Shown: in pieces, positions 9,501 to 16,257 of the stretch
How the letters are laid out: each line of letters opens with the position of its first letter
Position numbering within the stretch: the stretch's first letter is position 1
Source of the DNA: Deltaproteobacteria bacterium
Lineage (GTDB): Bacteria; Myxococcota_A; Polyangia; HGW-17; SLPX01
Reading direction: 5' to 3'
Assembly (NCBI GenBank): GCA_011390535.1
Contig: JAABSF010000001.1
Location: 1 to 40,750 of the forward strand
DNA: 40,750 bases
Made by a program: the position numbers and the translations under genes
The notes under the pieces: model-generated
What the model was told of the DNA's origin: nothing
The model's database searches: none
Seen by the model: the letters and a program-made list of their open reading frames with translations, nothing else

Positions 9501-10712
9501 ACTTATGGAGCAAAATCGCTCGTAAAGGAAGGTGATTGGGTAAAACCTGGAACTATGATTTGTGAGTGGGATCCTTTCTCTTCTCCTATTGTTACAGAGA
9601 TTAGAGGGATAATCAAATTTGGGGATGTTATCGAAGGGGTCACGGTCAAAGAAGAACTGGATGCCAATACCGGCTTGTCCAGAAAGGTCATTATTGAATC
9701 TACTGATCCGGATGCCCGTCCAAGGATTTCCATCAAGGATGAAGATGGGAACACAAAACTGCTCTCTAATGGTGCTGATGCGAGATATTTCCTTCCTGTA
9801 GGAGCTAATATATTTGTAACTGAAGGAGAAGAGGTTATATCTGGTGATGTTCTGGCGAAAATCCCCAGGGAGACTACAAAGACGAAGGATATTACCGGTG
9901 GTCTTCCCAGAGTAGCCGAGCTTTTCGAAGCCAGAAAACCCAAGGAATATGCGGTTATTAGTCATATAGACGGAGTCGTATCTTTTGGAAAAGACACGAA
10001 AGGAAAACGAAAAGTAGTTGTTACACCTGATGTTGGCGAGGCTCAGGAATATCTGATTTCAAAAGGAAAGCATGTTTCAGTGAGGGAGGGCGATTGGGTT
10101 CGTGCCGGTGAGAGGTTAATGGAAGGGGCTGAAAACCCACACGATATTCTTTTGGTTTTGGGCGAAAAAGCGCTGGCTAAGTATCTCGTGGATGAAGTGC
10201 AGGAGGTTTACAGACTTCAAGGTGTCGGTATCAATGACAAGCACATTGAGATCATAGTGAGGCAAATGCTTCGCCGTATCCAAATAACGGATGTGGGCGA
10301 CACGAGCTTCTTGATAGATGAGCCTGTTGAGAAAAATGTATTTGAGGAAGAAAACAGGAGAGTGATTGCCACAGGCGGAAAACCGGCGGTTGGCGATCCC
10401 CTCCTTTTAGGAATTACAAAAGCATCTCTTAGCACCGAGAGCTTCTTGTCGGCATCAAGTTTTCAAGAAACCACGAAAGTACTTACAGAAGCTGCTATCA
10501 AGGGAAAAACTGATTATCTGAGAGGCCTAAAAGAAAATGTTTTGATGGGTAGACTCATTCCTGCCGGAACTGGTCTGGGCGCCTACAAACGCCTCACAAT
10601 GCATGTAGATTATCCTGAAGAAGAGTTTTTTGGAGAAGGAAAAGGCTTTAATGAAGATGAAGAACTGGATTCTGATGAAGATCCTGAATTTGCATCTGTA
10701 AGCGAAGAATAA
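6513..10712 (+). CDS. rpoC: DNA-directed RNA polymerase subunit beta'
   Basis: The 1399-residue product is full length. The N-terminal zinc site is C70, C72, C85, C88 (in CNCGKYK and VVCEKCGV). The catalytic loop NADFDGDQMAVH lies near residue 458 with the three Mg-binding aspartates. The second zinc site uses C in EHDCGT and the CQAARGICCLCYGR cluster. The bridge/trigger region has IGEPGTQLTMRTFHIGGIG. The C-terminus is a short acidic tail (DEELDSDEDPEF). ATG 6513 follows GCGAGGAG. The stop codon lies only 6 nt from the stop of the convergent MshEN gene, so there is no room for a downstream terminator. The str operon does not follow. Confidence 0.98.
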   Translation: MKDIFSFFEKPKDPLSFNAIRISLASPETIREWSHGEVKKPETINYRTFKPERDGLFCAKIFGPVKDYECNCGKYKRMKHRGVVCEKCGVEVIASKVRRERMGHINLATPVAHIWFLKSLPSRIGNLLDIPIKQLEKVLYCEAYIVTDPGETSLHAGDLLTEEDYQMACDKFGDGTFEAGMGGDAVHKMLMTVDIETLSVELRREMKETKSEAKRKKIAKRLSVVNAFRESGNRPEWMMLEVIPVIPPDLRPLVPLDGGRFATSDLNDLYRRVINRNNRLKRLKELNAPDIIIRNEKRMLQEAVDALFDNGRRGKTIIGPNKRPLKSLSDMLRGKQGRFRQNLLGKRVDYSGRSVIVVGPQLKLHQCGLPKKMALELFKPFIYNKLEERGLATTIKSAKKMVEKEKSEVWDILEEVSKEHPVLLNRAPTLHRLGIQAFEPVLIEGKAIQLHPLVCAAFNADFDGDQMAVHVPLSLEAQVEARVLMMSTNNILSPANGKPIIIPSQDIVLGLYYLTRQRPFSKGEYNPKNKGMQIRGVYSSPDEVRIAYDHGQVALHAAIKVRIDGKMVDTTVGRVILYEIVPKQLPFEFINKVMTKKQLAELIDKSYRRSGEKETVILADKLRTLGYEYSTKAGISICIEDMEIPSKKKVFLSSAMASVSEIEEQYTEGLITNGERYNKLVDIWAQVAEQISNEMMREIGTETIVNHETKESVTTASFNSIYIMADSGARGSAQQIKQLAGMRGLMAKPSGEIIETPITTNFREGLSVLEYFTSTHGARKGLADTALKTANSGYLTRRLVDVSQDAVITEHDCGTLEGIEVTALVEGGEIIERLGDRILGRIALEDVRDPYTDEILVQGNEEIDEEKVRLLEDKGIDRVKIRSVLTCQAARGICCLCYGRDLARGHIVDVGEAVGVIAAQSIGEPGTQLTMRTFHIGGIGQVRTEQSTLECRYEGRVRFENADMVQGRDGNLVVMNRHGEIVIQDDTGRERERYGLTYGAKSLVKEGDWVKPGTMICEWDPFSSPIVTEIRGIIKFGDVIEGVTVKEELDANTGLSRKVIIESTDPDARPRISIKDEDGNTKLLSNGADARYFLPVGANIFVTEGEEVISGDVLAKIPRETTKTKDITGGLPRVAELFEARKPKEYAVISHIDGVVSFGKDTKGKRKVVVTPDVGEAQEYLISKGKHVSVREGDWVRAGERLMEGAENPHDILLVLGEKALAKYLVDEVQEVYRLQGVGINDKHIEIIVRQMLRRIQITDVGDTSFLIDEPVEKNVFEEENRRVIATGGKPAVGDPLLLGITKASLSTESFLSASSFQETTKVLTEAAIKGKTDYLRGLKENVLMGRLIPAGTGLGAYKRLTMHVDYPEEEFFGEGKGFNEDEELDSDEDPEFASVSEE

Positions 10713-10718
10713 CAGTAT

Positions 10719-11558
10719 TCAACCTGACAGGATTTCTTTAAGCTCTTCGTTTGTGCATAGCTCTTTTTCCACCAGAAAACCTAAAAGTCTTCTCAAAATT
10801 ATCTCATCTCGTTCAATCAAATCCTCTAGGGTTTCAACTCTGGTCTCTATCATTTTGGTTTCTTCTCTGGCGGAGATGAGCTGAGCTTTGAAATCCGTTA
10901 GTTTTCTCTCAATGGATGAGACAGGAGGGTTCTCGCTGGATATGCTGGAAGGCGATCTTGAGACTCTTTCTTTATCTTCAGAAGTTTTTTTGTTTTCCAA
11001 GTAATCGGATGTAATAGTTGTACTTGTCTCAAAATCTTCAGTCGTTAACTCTCTGCCGTCTAAATGAAGTGATGGAGAAATACTGTGCCTGCTACGCGCA
11101 GAGTCTTTCGCTCTCCTCTTCAAGGGAACTCCAAAATACTTTCGCAGCAATCTGTTCAGTGTGCTGTATGTCGTGAAATTGGAACGTATGTTTGATTTGG
11201 TTAATACTCTCAAGTTATCAAGCGTATCTAAATTCAGCGGCTCAACCATAGCTACATCTAAGAAGTTCCCCACAGTTTCTTTGTTGAAAGGAATCAGTTT
11301 GTGGGTTTGGCAAAAAGACAAAGGAACCATATCCAAGACATCTTTTGGTATTTCCCGGTCCTCCAACTCAGCAACGGGGATATGGAGTTGACGACTTAAT
11401 ACAAACACCAAATCAAGTTCTTTGACCAACCCCAGCTCTACCATTATCTGACCTAAGGCTCCACCCCACTGCGCCTGCTCTTTAAGAGCTAGTTGAAGAT
11501 CATCTTCATCAATCAATCCACCATCCACCAAAAGCTCGCCGATTTTTTTTCTTCCCAT
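10719..11558 (-). CDS. solo MshEN-domain protein with C-terminal coiled coil
   Basis: The start is set at ATG 11558 (MGRKKIGELL), because TAAGGAGG lies 10 nt upstream; the open frame extends further to 11591 without a binding site. The 279-residue product begins with an MshEN / GspE N-terminal domain (about residues 1-140). It has two copies of the half-motif IGELLVDGGLIDEDDLQLAL and LGQIMVELGLVKELDLVFVL, then LHIPVAELEDREIPKDVLDM. This fold is attached to type II secretion and type IV pilus ATPases and binds c-di-GMP in several of them. Here no ATPase follows: a Ser/Pro-rich linker leads to a predicted coiled coil (about 215-275). It is therefore a possible stand-alone c-di-GMP sensor or adaptor. 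Binding is not shown by the sequence alone. Confidence 0.75.
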   Translation of the reverse strand: MGRKKIGELLVDGGLIDEDDLQLALKEQAQWGGALGQIMVELGLVKELDLVFVLSRQLHIPVAELEDREIPKDVLDMVPLSFCQTHKLIPFNKETVGNFLDVAMVEPLNLDTLDNLRVLTKSNIRSNFTTYSTLNRLLRKYFGVPLKRRAKDSARSRHSISPSLHLDGRELTTEDFETSTTITSDYLENKKTSEDKERVSRSPSSISSENPPVSSIERKLTDFKAQLISAREETKMIETRVETLEDLIERDEIILRRLLGFLVEKELCTNEELKEILSG

Positions 11559-11617
11559 AGACCCTTTCCTCCTTACTGAAGGATACGACAAAAATCAAAG
11601 TCACCGCTTTAACCAGC

Positions 11618-11659
11618 TCCCATCCCGAAACCGTCCCGTCGAAGGATTGGGGCGGGACG
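11618..11659. repeat. GC-rich dyad repeat, copy A
   Basis: This copy sits in the spacer between the phosphoglycerate mutase-sigma gene and the MshEN gene. The core TCCCATCCCGAAACC (11618-11632) is identical to the reverse complement of 33748-33762 (copy B). It is followed by a hairpin: CGTCCCGTC (11632-11640) pairs with GGCGGGACG (11651-11659) with one G-U pair and a 10-nt loop. No T-run flanks it. The two copies, in different intergenic regions 22 kb apart, suggest a dispersed REP-like element. Confidence 0.55.
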
Positions 11660-11734
11660 AGCCTGTCTGCAGAACTAACGGATACCTCTACAAGTTTAAC
11701 CAAAAGCACGAATATTGAAAAAATAAAAAACAGC

Positions 11735-13927
11735 TCATTTCGGAGTGTCTTTTTTTTCTTCCAAAAATTTCCGAATATTTTTTCTCGCACGGTGTAAACG
11801 TGATTTAACCGCAGGTACCGAAAGATCTAAAAAGTGGGCGGTCTCTTCAGATGTCATTTCCTTCCCATCTCGCAGCAAGAGAACCGCGCGATCGGTTTCG
11901 TTTAGACCTCTCAACGCTTTTTGAACGTCCAGGAGGATTTCTCGACGCAAAACATCTCTCTCCGCATCCGGCGCGTTGGATATTGCTTTGGATTGCTTGC
12001 TTGAAAGATCATTAATAGACACGTGTCTGTTTGGATCATTTCGAGCGCCTCTTTTGTTACCCTGAAATCCATCTAAATACTTTGTCGCGGCTTCATATGC
12101 GTCTTGCACAACGTCATGGGCGTCTTGTTGGTGTTTGCAGTAACGGCGAGCGAAGTGCAGCAGACTGTTTTCAAAACAATGCACGATTTCGTTCAATACA
12201 TCTGTATCTCCACTAGCGGCGCGATGAGTCAAATCGTCAGGGCTGCAAGGTTTTTCGGTGACCTCTAAATTTTTTTTTTTTGACAATAAAGAAGGCAAAT
12301 AGTCTGACGGCGGTTCTATTCCCATTAATTCGAAAGCGGTTGCCGCTATATTGCCGAGACCTTTGTTTTTAATGGAATCATTTAAAGTAAGGTCCGGATT
12401 ATTTGGAGCGTAAAGGATTAAAAACACTGGGTTTAACGTGTGTGAGGTTTTGGGAGAAGGCGCGCCTGATGAGTCTCTCTTTATCTCGCCTGTTTTGCTG
12501 TCTTTCATGAACATTTCGTCAGCATTTCCATGATCCGCGGTTATTAAGGCGCAACCATTGAGCGAGGAAACCGCGGATAAAATCTTTTCTAAACAGAGAT
12601 CTACTGATTCAACCGCGATTCTTGTAGATCTAAGGTTGCCCGTATGACCTACCATGTCTCCGTTTGCATAATTTAGTCTTGCAAAATGAGGCTTCTTTTC
12701 TTTCAACGCTTGGATGAACTCATCGGTTACCTCCCCGGCCTTCATCCAGGGCCGCTCCTCAAAAGGCAAACGGTCCGACTCAACTTCTATATAAGTTTCC
12801 AGATCTTCATCAAAAGCCTCGCTGTGATTACCATTCCAGAAATAGGTTACATGACCGAATTTTTGTGTCTCTGCACAAGCCACTTGACGATATTTGTTTT
12901 TAGAGAGGTATTCTCCCATGGTATGAGAAAAACGTGGAGGTGGGAGGAGGTAGTTCTTGGGAATGCCCAGATCCCCATCGTAACGAATCATACCTGCATA
13001 GAAAACTTCGGGTACACGGACGCGGTCAAATTTGTCAAAATCTTCTTCTTCAAAAGCTCGACTAATCTCTAATGCTCGATCTCCTCGGAAGTTGAAAAAA
13101 AGCACAGCGTCGCCATCTTCTATTGTGCCTACAGGTTTTCCCTTTTCTTCAATTACAAATGAATCCAAAAATTGATCTGTTATTTTTGGGTCTTCATTTC
13201 GATACACCTCTATAGCTTCTCTTGCTGATGCGAAACGCCTGCCTTCGCCTAAGACGTGAGCTCTCCAGCCCTTTTCTACAATTGACCAATCGGATTCATA
13301 TCGATCCATGGTGACTTTCATACGCCCCCCCCCGGATGCGATACTGTAGTTCCGTCTTTCTTTTTCGTTGATTGATTTGAAGATAAGCTCAACTTTATCA
13401 ATGTATTCAAGGGCAGACTTTTCCGGCACATCACGACCATCTAGCAGGGCATGAACAAAAAGTCTCTCTATGTCTTCTTCATCGGCTCTCTTTATCAAGG
13501 CCTCTAAATGATCAATATGACTGTGAACATTGCCGTCACTGACGAGTCCGATGAGATGTAGTGACCCTTTGTTTTTGCACCGGCTGACCATCGTTTTCCA
13601 GGTTGTAGTTTTGAAAATCTTCTTGGTTTCGATGGCTTTGTTTACAAGCTTGGCACCTTGATCCAGTATTCTGCCACCCCCGAGAGCGTTGTGACCTACT
13701 TCACTGTTTCCCATATCTTTGTCGCTGGGCAAGCCTACTGCGGTTCCATGTGCCTTGATGGACAAATTTGGACGCTCTTTTAAAAGCCGGTCAATTATTG
13801 GTGTATACGCAAGAGCTACAGCATTTCCCTCGTCTTTTTTTCCAACGCCCACACCGTCTAGAATTACAACGACAACAGGACCTTGAGGTTTTTCAAAAGA
13901 CTTGGATTGTTTCAGTTTCCATTCCAC
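11735..13927 (-). CDS. gpmI: cofactor-independent phosphoglycerate mutase fused to an ECF sigma-like domain
   Basis: The frame starts at GTG 13927 (GGGAG ribosome binding site 8 nt upstream) and encodes 730 residues. Residues 1 to about 548 are a complete iPGM, which interconverts 2- and 3-phosphoglycerate. It has VVVVILDGVGVG, the phosphoserine loop DKDMGNSEVGHNALGGGR (Ser75), VHALLDGRDVP and the metal site ALITADHGNADE, and it ends with the usual ELMGIEPPSDYLPSLL. The remaining residues, after a KKKN encoded by A12, resemble an ECF sigma factor: SPDDLTHRAASGDTDVLNEI, DAHDVVQDAYEAATKYLDGF (region 2.2), and a C-terminal region 4 helix-turn-helix (TSEETAHFLDLSVPAVKSRL). The core of regions 2.3-2.4 seems deleted at G623/N624. 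iPGMs normally end where the linker begins, so this is either a real fusion or two genes joined by an indel in the homopolymer. Confidence 0.85.
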   Translation of the reverse strand: MEWKLKQSKSFEKPQGPVVVVILDGVGVGKKDEGNAVALAYTPIIDRLLKERPNLSIKAHGTAVGLPSDKDMGNSEVGHNALGGGRILDQGAKLVNKAIETKKIFKTTTWKTMVSRCKNKGSLHLIGLVSDGNVHSHIDHLEALIKRADEEDIERLFVHALLDGRDVPEKSALEYIDKVELIFKSINEKERRNYSIASGGGRMKVTMDRYESDWSIVEKGWRAHVLGEGRRFASAREAIEVYRNEDPKITDQFLDSFVIEEKGKPVGTIEDGDAVLFFNFRGDRALEISRAFEEEDFDKFDRVRVPEVFYAGMIRYDGDLGIPKNYLLPPPRFSHTMGEYLSKNKYRQVACAETQKFGHVTYFWNGNHSEAFDEDLETYIEVESDRLPFEERPWMKAGEVTDEFIQALKEKKPHFARLNYANGDMVGHTGNLRSTRIAVESVDLCLEKILSAVSSLNGCALITADHGNADEMFMKDSKTGEIKRDSSGAPSPKTSHTLNPVFLILYAPNNPDLTLNDSIKNKGLGNIAATAFELMGIEPPSDYLPSLLSKKKNLEVTEKPCSPDDLTHRAASGDTDVLNEIVHCFENSLLHFARRYCKHQQDAHDVVQDAYEAATKYLDGFQGNKRGARNDPNRHVSINDLSSKQSKAISNAPDAERDVLRREILLDVQKALRGLNETDRAVLLLRDGKEMTSEETAHFLDLSVPAVKSRLHRARKNIRKFLEEKKDTPK
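12270..12281 (-). other. A12 homopolymer at the mutase/sigma junction (possible slippage site)
   Basis: On the coding strand this is 12 consecutive A residues read as (S)KKKN. With 12 A the frame continues into the sigma-like domain. With 11 A the ribosome meets TAG at 12265-12267, and with 13 A it meets TGA at 12237-12239; both end the protein just after the mutase domain. Runs of this length are known substrates for transcriptional slippage and are also prone to sequencing error. The run and alternative stops are seen directly; use as a switch is inference. Confidence 0.55.
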
Positions 13928-14019
13928 TGGCGATCTCCCTTTTTTGTGCCTTGTTGGCTAAAAGACAATACCTTAATAGTGCCGGATTTGTGTAAAAAAT
14001 ACGGCGCAATATTTTATTT

Positions 14020-14035
14020 AAAAGCAATTGCTTTT
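14020..14035. promoter_or_regulatory. 16-bp perfect palindrome in divergent promoter region
   Basis: AAAAGCAATTGCTTTT is a perfect 16-bp palindrome in the 248-bp spacer between the divergent phosphoglycerate mutase and glycerate kinase genes. Such symmetric AT-flanked sites are typical dimeric repressor operators. No regulator gene sits nearby, so the binding protein is unknown. On + it runs into TTTTTT, but it lies upstream of a gene, not downstream. Confidence 0.35.
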
Positions 14036-14059
14036 TTATTTATCAGTTATGCAAACTTA

Positions 14060-14136
14060 CTGGACATTTGGTTTCTGTCCAGGAACATTTTTGTTTGAAC
14101 GTTTGACAATAAATCGTGTTTTGACTGGATTATAAA
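14060..14136 (+). promoter_or_regulatory. inverted repeat and weak sigma-70-like promoter for glycerate kinase
   Basis: CTGGAC (14060-14065) and GTCCAG (14077-14082) form an inverted repeat with an 11-nt centre. Downstream, TTGACA (14103-14108) is a perfect -35 hexamer. The best -10 candidates are GATTAT (14128-14133, spacing 19) or TATAAA (14131-14136, spacing 22), both longer than the ideal 17. The promoter for the glycerate kinase gene is therefore only tentative. Confidence 0.3.
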
Positions 14137-14175
14137 CGACAGGTAACAGTTTTATGTTGCACTGGGAGGATACAG

Positions 14176-15306
14176 GTGAAAAAAAAAATAGTGGTGGCTC
14201 CCAACGCCTACAAGGGTACCATTACTGCCATAAGAGCCGCGACGATAATGGCGAGTGCCATTCGTGATGCGATGCATGATGTTGAGGTTGTTGAAAGACC
14301 TATGGCTGATGGTGGTGATGGGACTGCGTTTGTATTAGCGGAATGTACCGGAGGAAAGTTATTTTGGGAGATTGTGCCGGATCCTTTGGGTAGACAGTGT
14401 AAGGCGGCATATGCTCAAATAGGGAAAAAAGATATCTACGCTGTGGATATGTCCTCAGCTTCCGGCTATGCTCGCTTATCACCAGATGAAAAAGATGTTT
14501 GGAGGGCTACAAGCGAAGGTGCCGGAGCTCTGTGTAGGAGCGCAATAGAAAGGGGAGCAAAAAGAATCATTTTAGGTGTTGGTGGAACAGCCTTTTTGGA
14601 CGCAGGCATCGGGTTGGCCTCAGCGATGGGAGTTAATTTTTTGGACCCTAATGGTGACACTGTATCCCCAGGAGCAGAGGGAATGTTGGAGGTATGTGAG
14701 ATAGACATGCGTGGAGTGATGGCGAGAGCTCGAGATATTGTATGGGATTTAGCGCTGGATGTGGATAATACTTTATTGGGTCCTACAGGGGCTGCTGCTG
14801 TATACGGTCCACAAAAGGGGGCCTCAGAAGGGGATGTTTGTATGCTGGAGGAAGGGCTTAAGAATATTGCCACACTTGTAGAAAAAGCAACCGGAAAGGA
14901 ACTGCGTACGCTTCAAGGGACTGGAGCCGGCGGGGGGGCACCTTTGATCATGAAGGGGCTTTTCAACGCTAGAATGCATTCCGGTGGTGAGTTGGTTGCG
15001 GAACTGGTGGGACTTGAAAAAGCCATTTTGGGAGCCGATTTGGTTTTAACAGGTGAAGGTTGCATGGATGGCCAGACTCCATTTGGCAAGGGGCCGGTTG
15101 TTGTAGCCGGCTTGGCTGAAAAGAAAGGGGTTCCTGTGGTTGCAGTTGTTGGTAAAACGGGGCCGGGTTTTGAGGCGGTTTATAAGCGTGGAATTAAAAA
15201 GGTTGTAAAGACCGGCAGGGCAGACACCATTCCCAGTAAGAGTGTGGCGGAAAGGGAGCTCTTTTTGGGAACGAAGAGAGTTCTCTCGTGGTTTAATCAG
15301 ATATGA
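14176..15306 (+). CDS. glycerate kinase (GlxK/GarK family)
   Basis: The 376-residue product is full length for class II glycerate kinases, which phosphorylate D-glycerate to 2-phosphoglycerate (some members make 3-phosphoglycerate). Family motifs are visible: VVAPNAYKGTITAIRAATIM at the N-terminus, ERPMADGGDGTAF (about residues 40-52), ILGVGGTAFLDAGIGLASAM, GAGGGAPLIM and the DLVLTGEGCMDGQTPFGKGP block near residue 290. The start is GTG 14176 with GGGAGGA 6 nt upstream. It diverges from the phosphoglycerate mutase gene, whose enzyme would pass its product into lower glycolysis. The stop is 1 nt from the stop of the convergent PEGA gene. The exact product regiochemistry cannot be read from the sequence. 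Confidence 0.93.
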   Translation: MKKKIVVAPNAYKGTITAIRAATIMASAIRDAMHDVEVVERPMADGGDGTAFVLAECTGGKLFWEIVPDPLGRQCKAAYAQIGKKDIYAVDMSSASGYARLSPDEKDVWRATSEGAGALCRSAIERGAKRIILGVGGTAFLDAGIGLASAMGVNFLDPNGDTVSPGAEGMLEVCEIDMRGVMARARDIVWDLALDVDNTLLGPTGAAAVYGPQKGASEGDVCMLEEGLKNIATLVEKATGKELRTLQGTGAGGGAPLIMKGLFNARMHSGGELVAELVGLEKAILGADLVLTGEGCMDGQTPFGKGPVVVAGLAEKKGVPVVAVVGKTGPGFEAVYKRGIKKVVKTGRADTIPSKSVAERELFLGTKRVLSWFNQI

Positions 15307-15307
15307 G

Positions 15308-16246
15308 TCAGCGATCCAATGTGACCGTAATATCTCTTTTTAGATAAGGGTCTTTGCTCAACACTATGCCTACTGCTGTTGCTGTTCCTGCCAATAGGGC
15401 GGCACCTACTCCAATGGCTGCTCCAATGTACCATTTTTTATACCATGGCAGAGGACGGTAATTAACTCCTCGGCCTTCTTCTTCTTTTGTTTTCTGCAGT
15501 TGTTTAGCTTTCATGGATCCGCTTATAATAGGATAAGCTCTAAGATTTGCTTGAATTCTAATTGTTTGGCCAAACGGCAGATCAATGAATTTTAGAAAAT
15601 CATGATAGGAAGGATGTGTTACCCGGATGTTATGTGTGCCGGCCTTGAGACTCAATGTAGGTGCCGGAGACGTGGCTTTCATTTCGCCGTTAATGTAGAT
15701 TTTGGCGTTTTTTACATCAACTTTTACCACCAAATTTCCCTTGTGTAAGTGAGGGGCGAGGAGGCGATATCCAAGCTCAAGCAGGGTCTCTGTATCTCGC
15801 TTTTTTTCCCCCGTTATTACGATTGACACGCTTCGGATGACTTTTTTCTTTTCCAAATCATATACTTTTAGAAAAAGGGCATACCCTTTTCCAACGGAGG
15901 TAATATCTCCTGCTATTACAAGGTCAGCATTTAATTCTTTGCCGAAACTCGACATGCAATCATTTTCTGTTCCGCAGTGAAGCAGGTGACGACCTTTCCC
16001 ACTCGCCACAAATTTTTTAACTTCTTTGAATGGAATTAGGTTTACTCCAGGGATAGAGCCAAAAACATTGTGCAGAACTCTGTCTTTTGCAGCTGCCTTG
16101 GTTTTGGGAAACCCAATGGGCTCAAGTGGTTTTATAGCTGCTTTATTTTTGCTGGTCTTTGAGGATTTTGCTTCTGCGGGGAAGCATGAAAAAAAGCAAA
16201 ACAAAAAGGAAAAAACGGCCAAATTGTTTTGAATCATTTCTTTCAT
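15308..16246 (-). CDS. PEGA-domain exported protein (second of tandem pair)
   Basis: ATG 16246 (MKEMIQNNLAVFSF) is chosen because GAGGA, formed at the stop codon of the upstream gene, lies 8 nt before it; an in-frame ATG at 16267 is also open but lacks a binding site. The 312-residue product has a signal peptide ending near FPAEA. An N-terminal domain contains the pair C(x5)C in HCGTENDCMSSFGKEL. The PEGA domain follows (LVVKVDVKNAKIYINGEMKA and AGTHNIRVTHPSYHDF), and then a single C-terminal hydrophobic segment (IGAAIGVGAALLAGTATAVG). PEGA domains usually occur in cell-envelope proteins. It is paralogous to the gene just upstream and translationally coupled to it. Function unknown. Confidence 0.8.
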   Translation of the reverse strand: MKEMIQNNLAVFSFLFCFFSCFPAEAKSSKTSKNKAAIKPLEPIGFPKTKAAAKDRVLHNVFGSIPGVNLIPFKEVKKFVASGKGRHLLHCGTENDCMSSFGKELNADLVIAGDITSVGKGYALFLKVYDLEKKKVIRSVSIVITGEKKRDTETLLELGYRLLAPHLHKGNLVVKVDVKNAKIYINGEMKATSPAPTLSLKAGTHNIRVTHPSYHDFLKFIDLPFGQTIRIQANLRAYPIISGSMKAKQLQKTKEEEGRGVNYRPLPWYKKWYIGAAIGVGAALLAGTATAVGIVLSKDPYLKRDITVTLDR

Positions 16247-16257
16247 TGTCGAATTCC

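Noticed and set aside
9426..9965. 179-codon minus-strand frame within rpoC
   Set aside because: Antisense shadow; no independent support.
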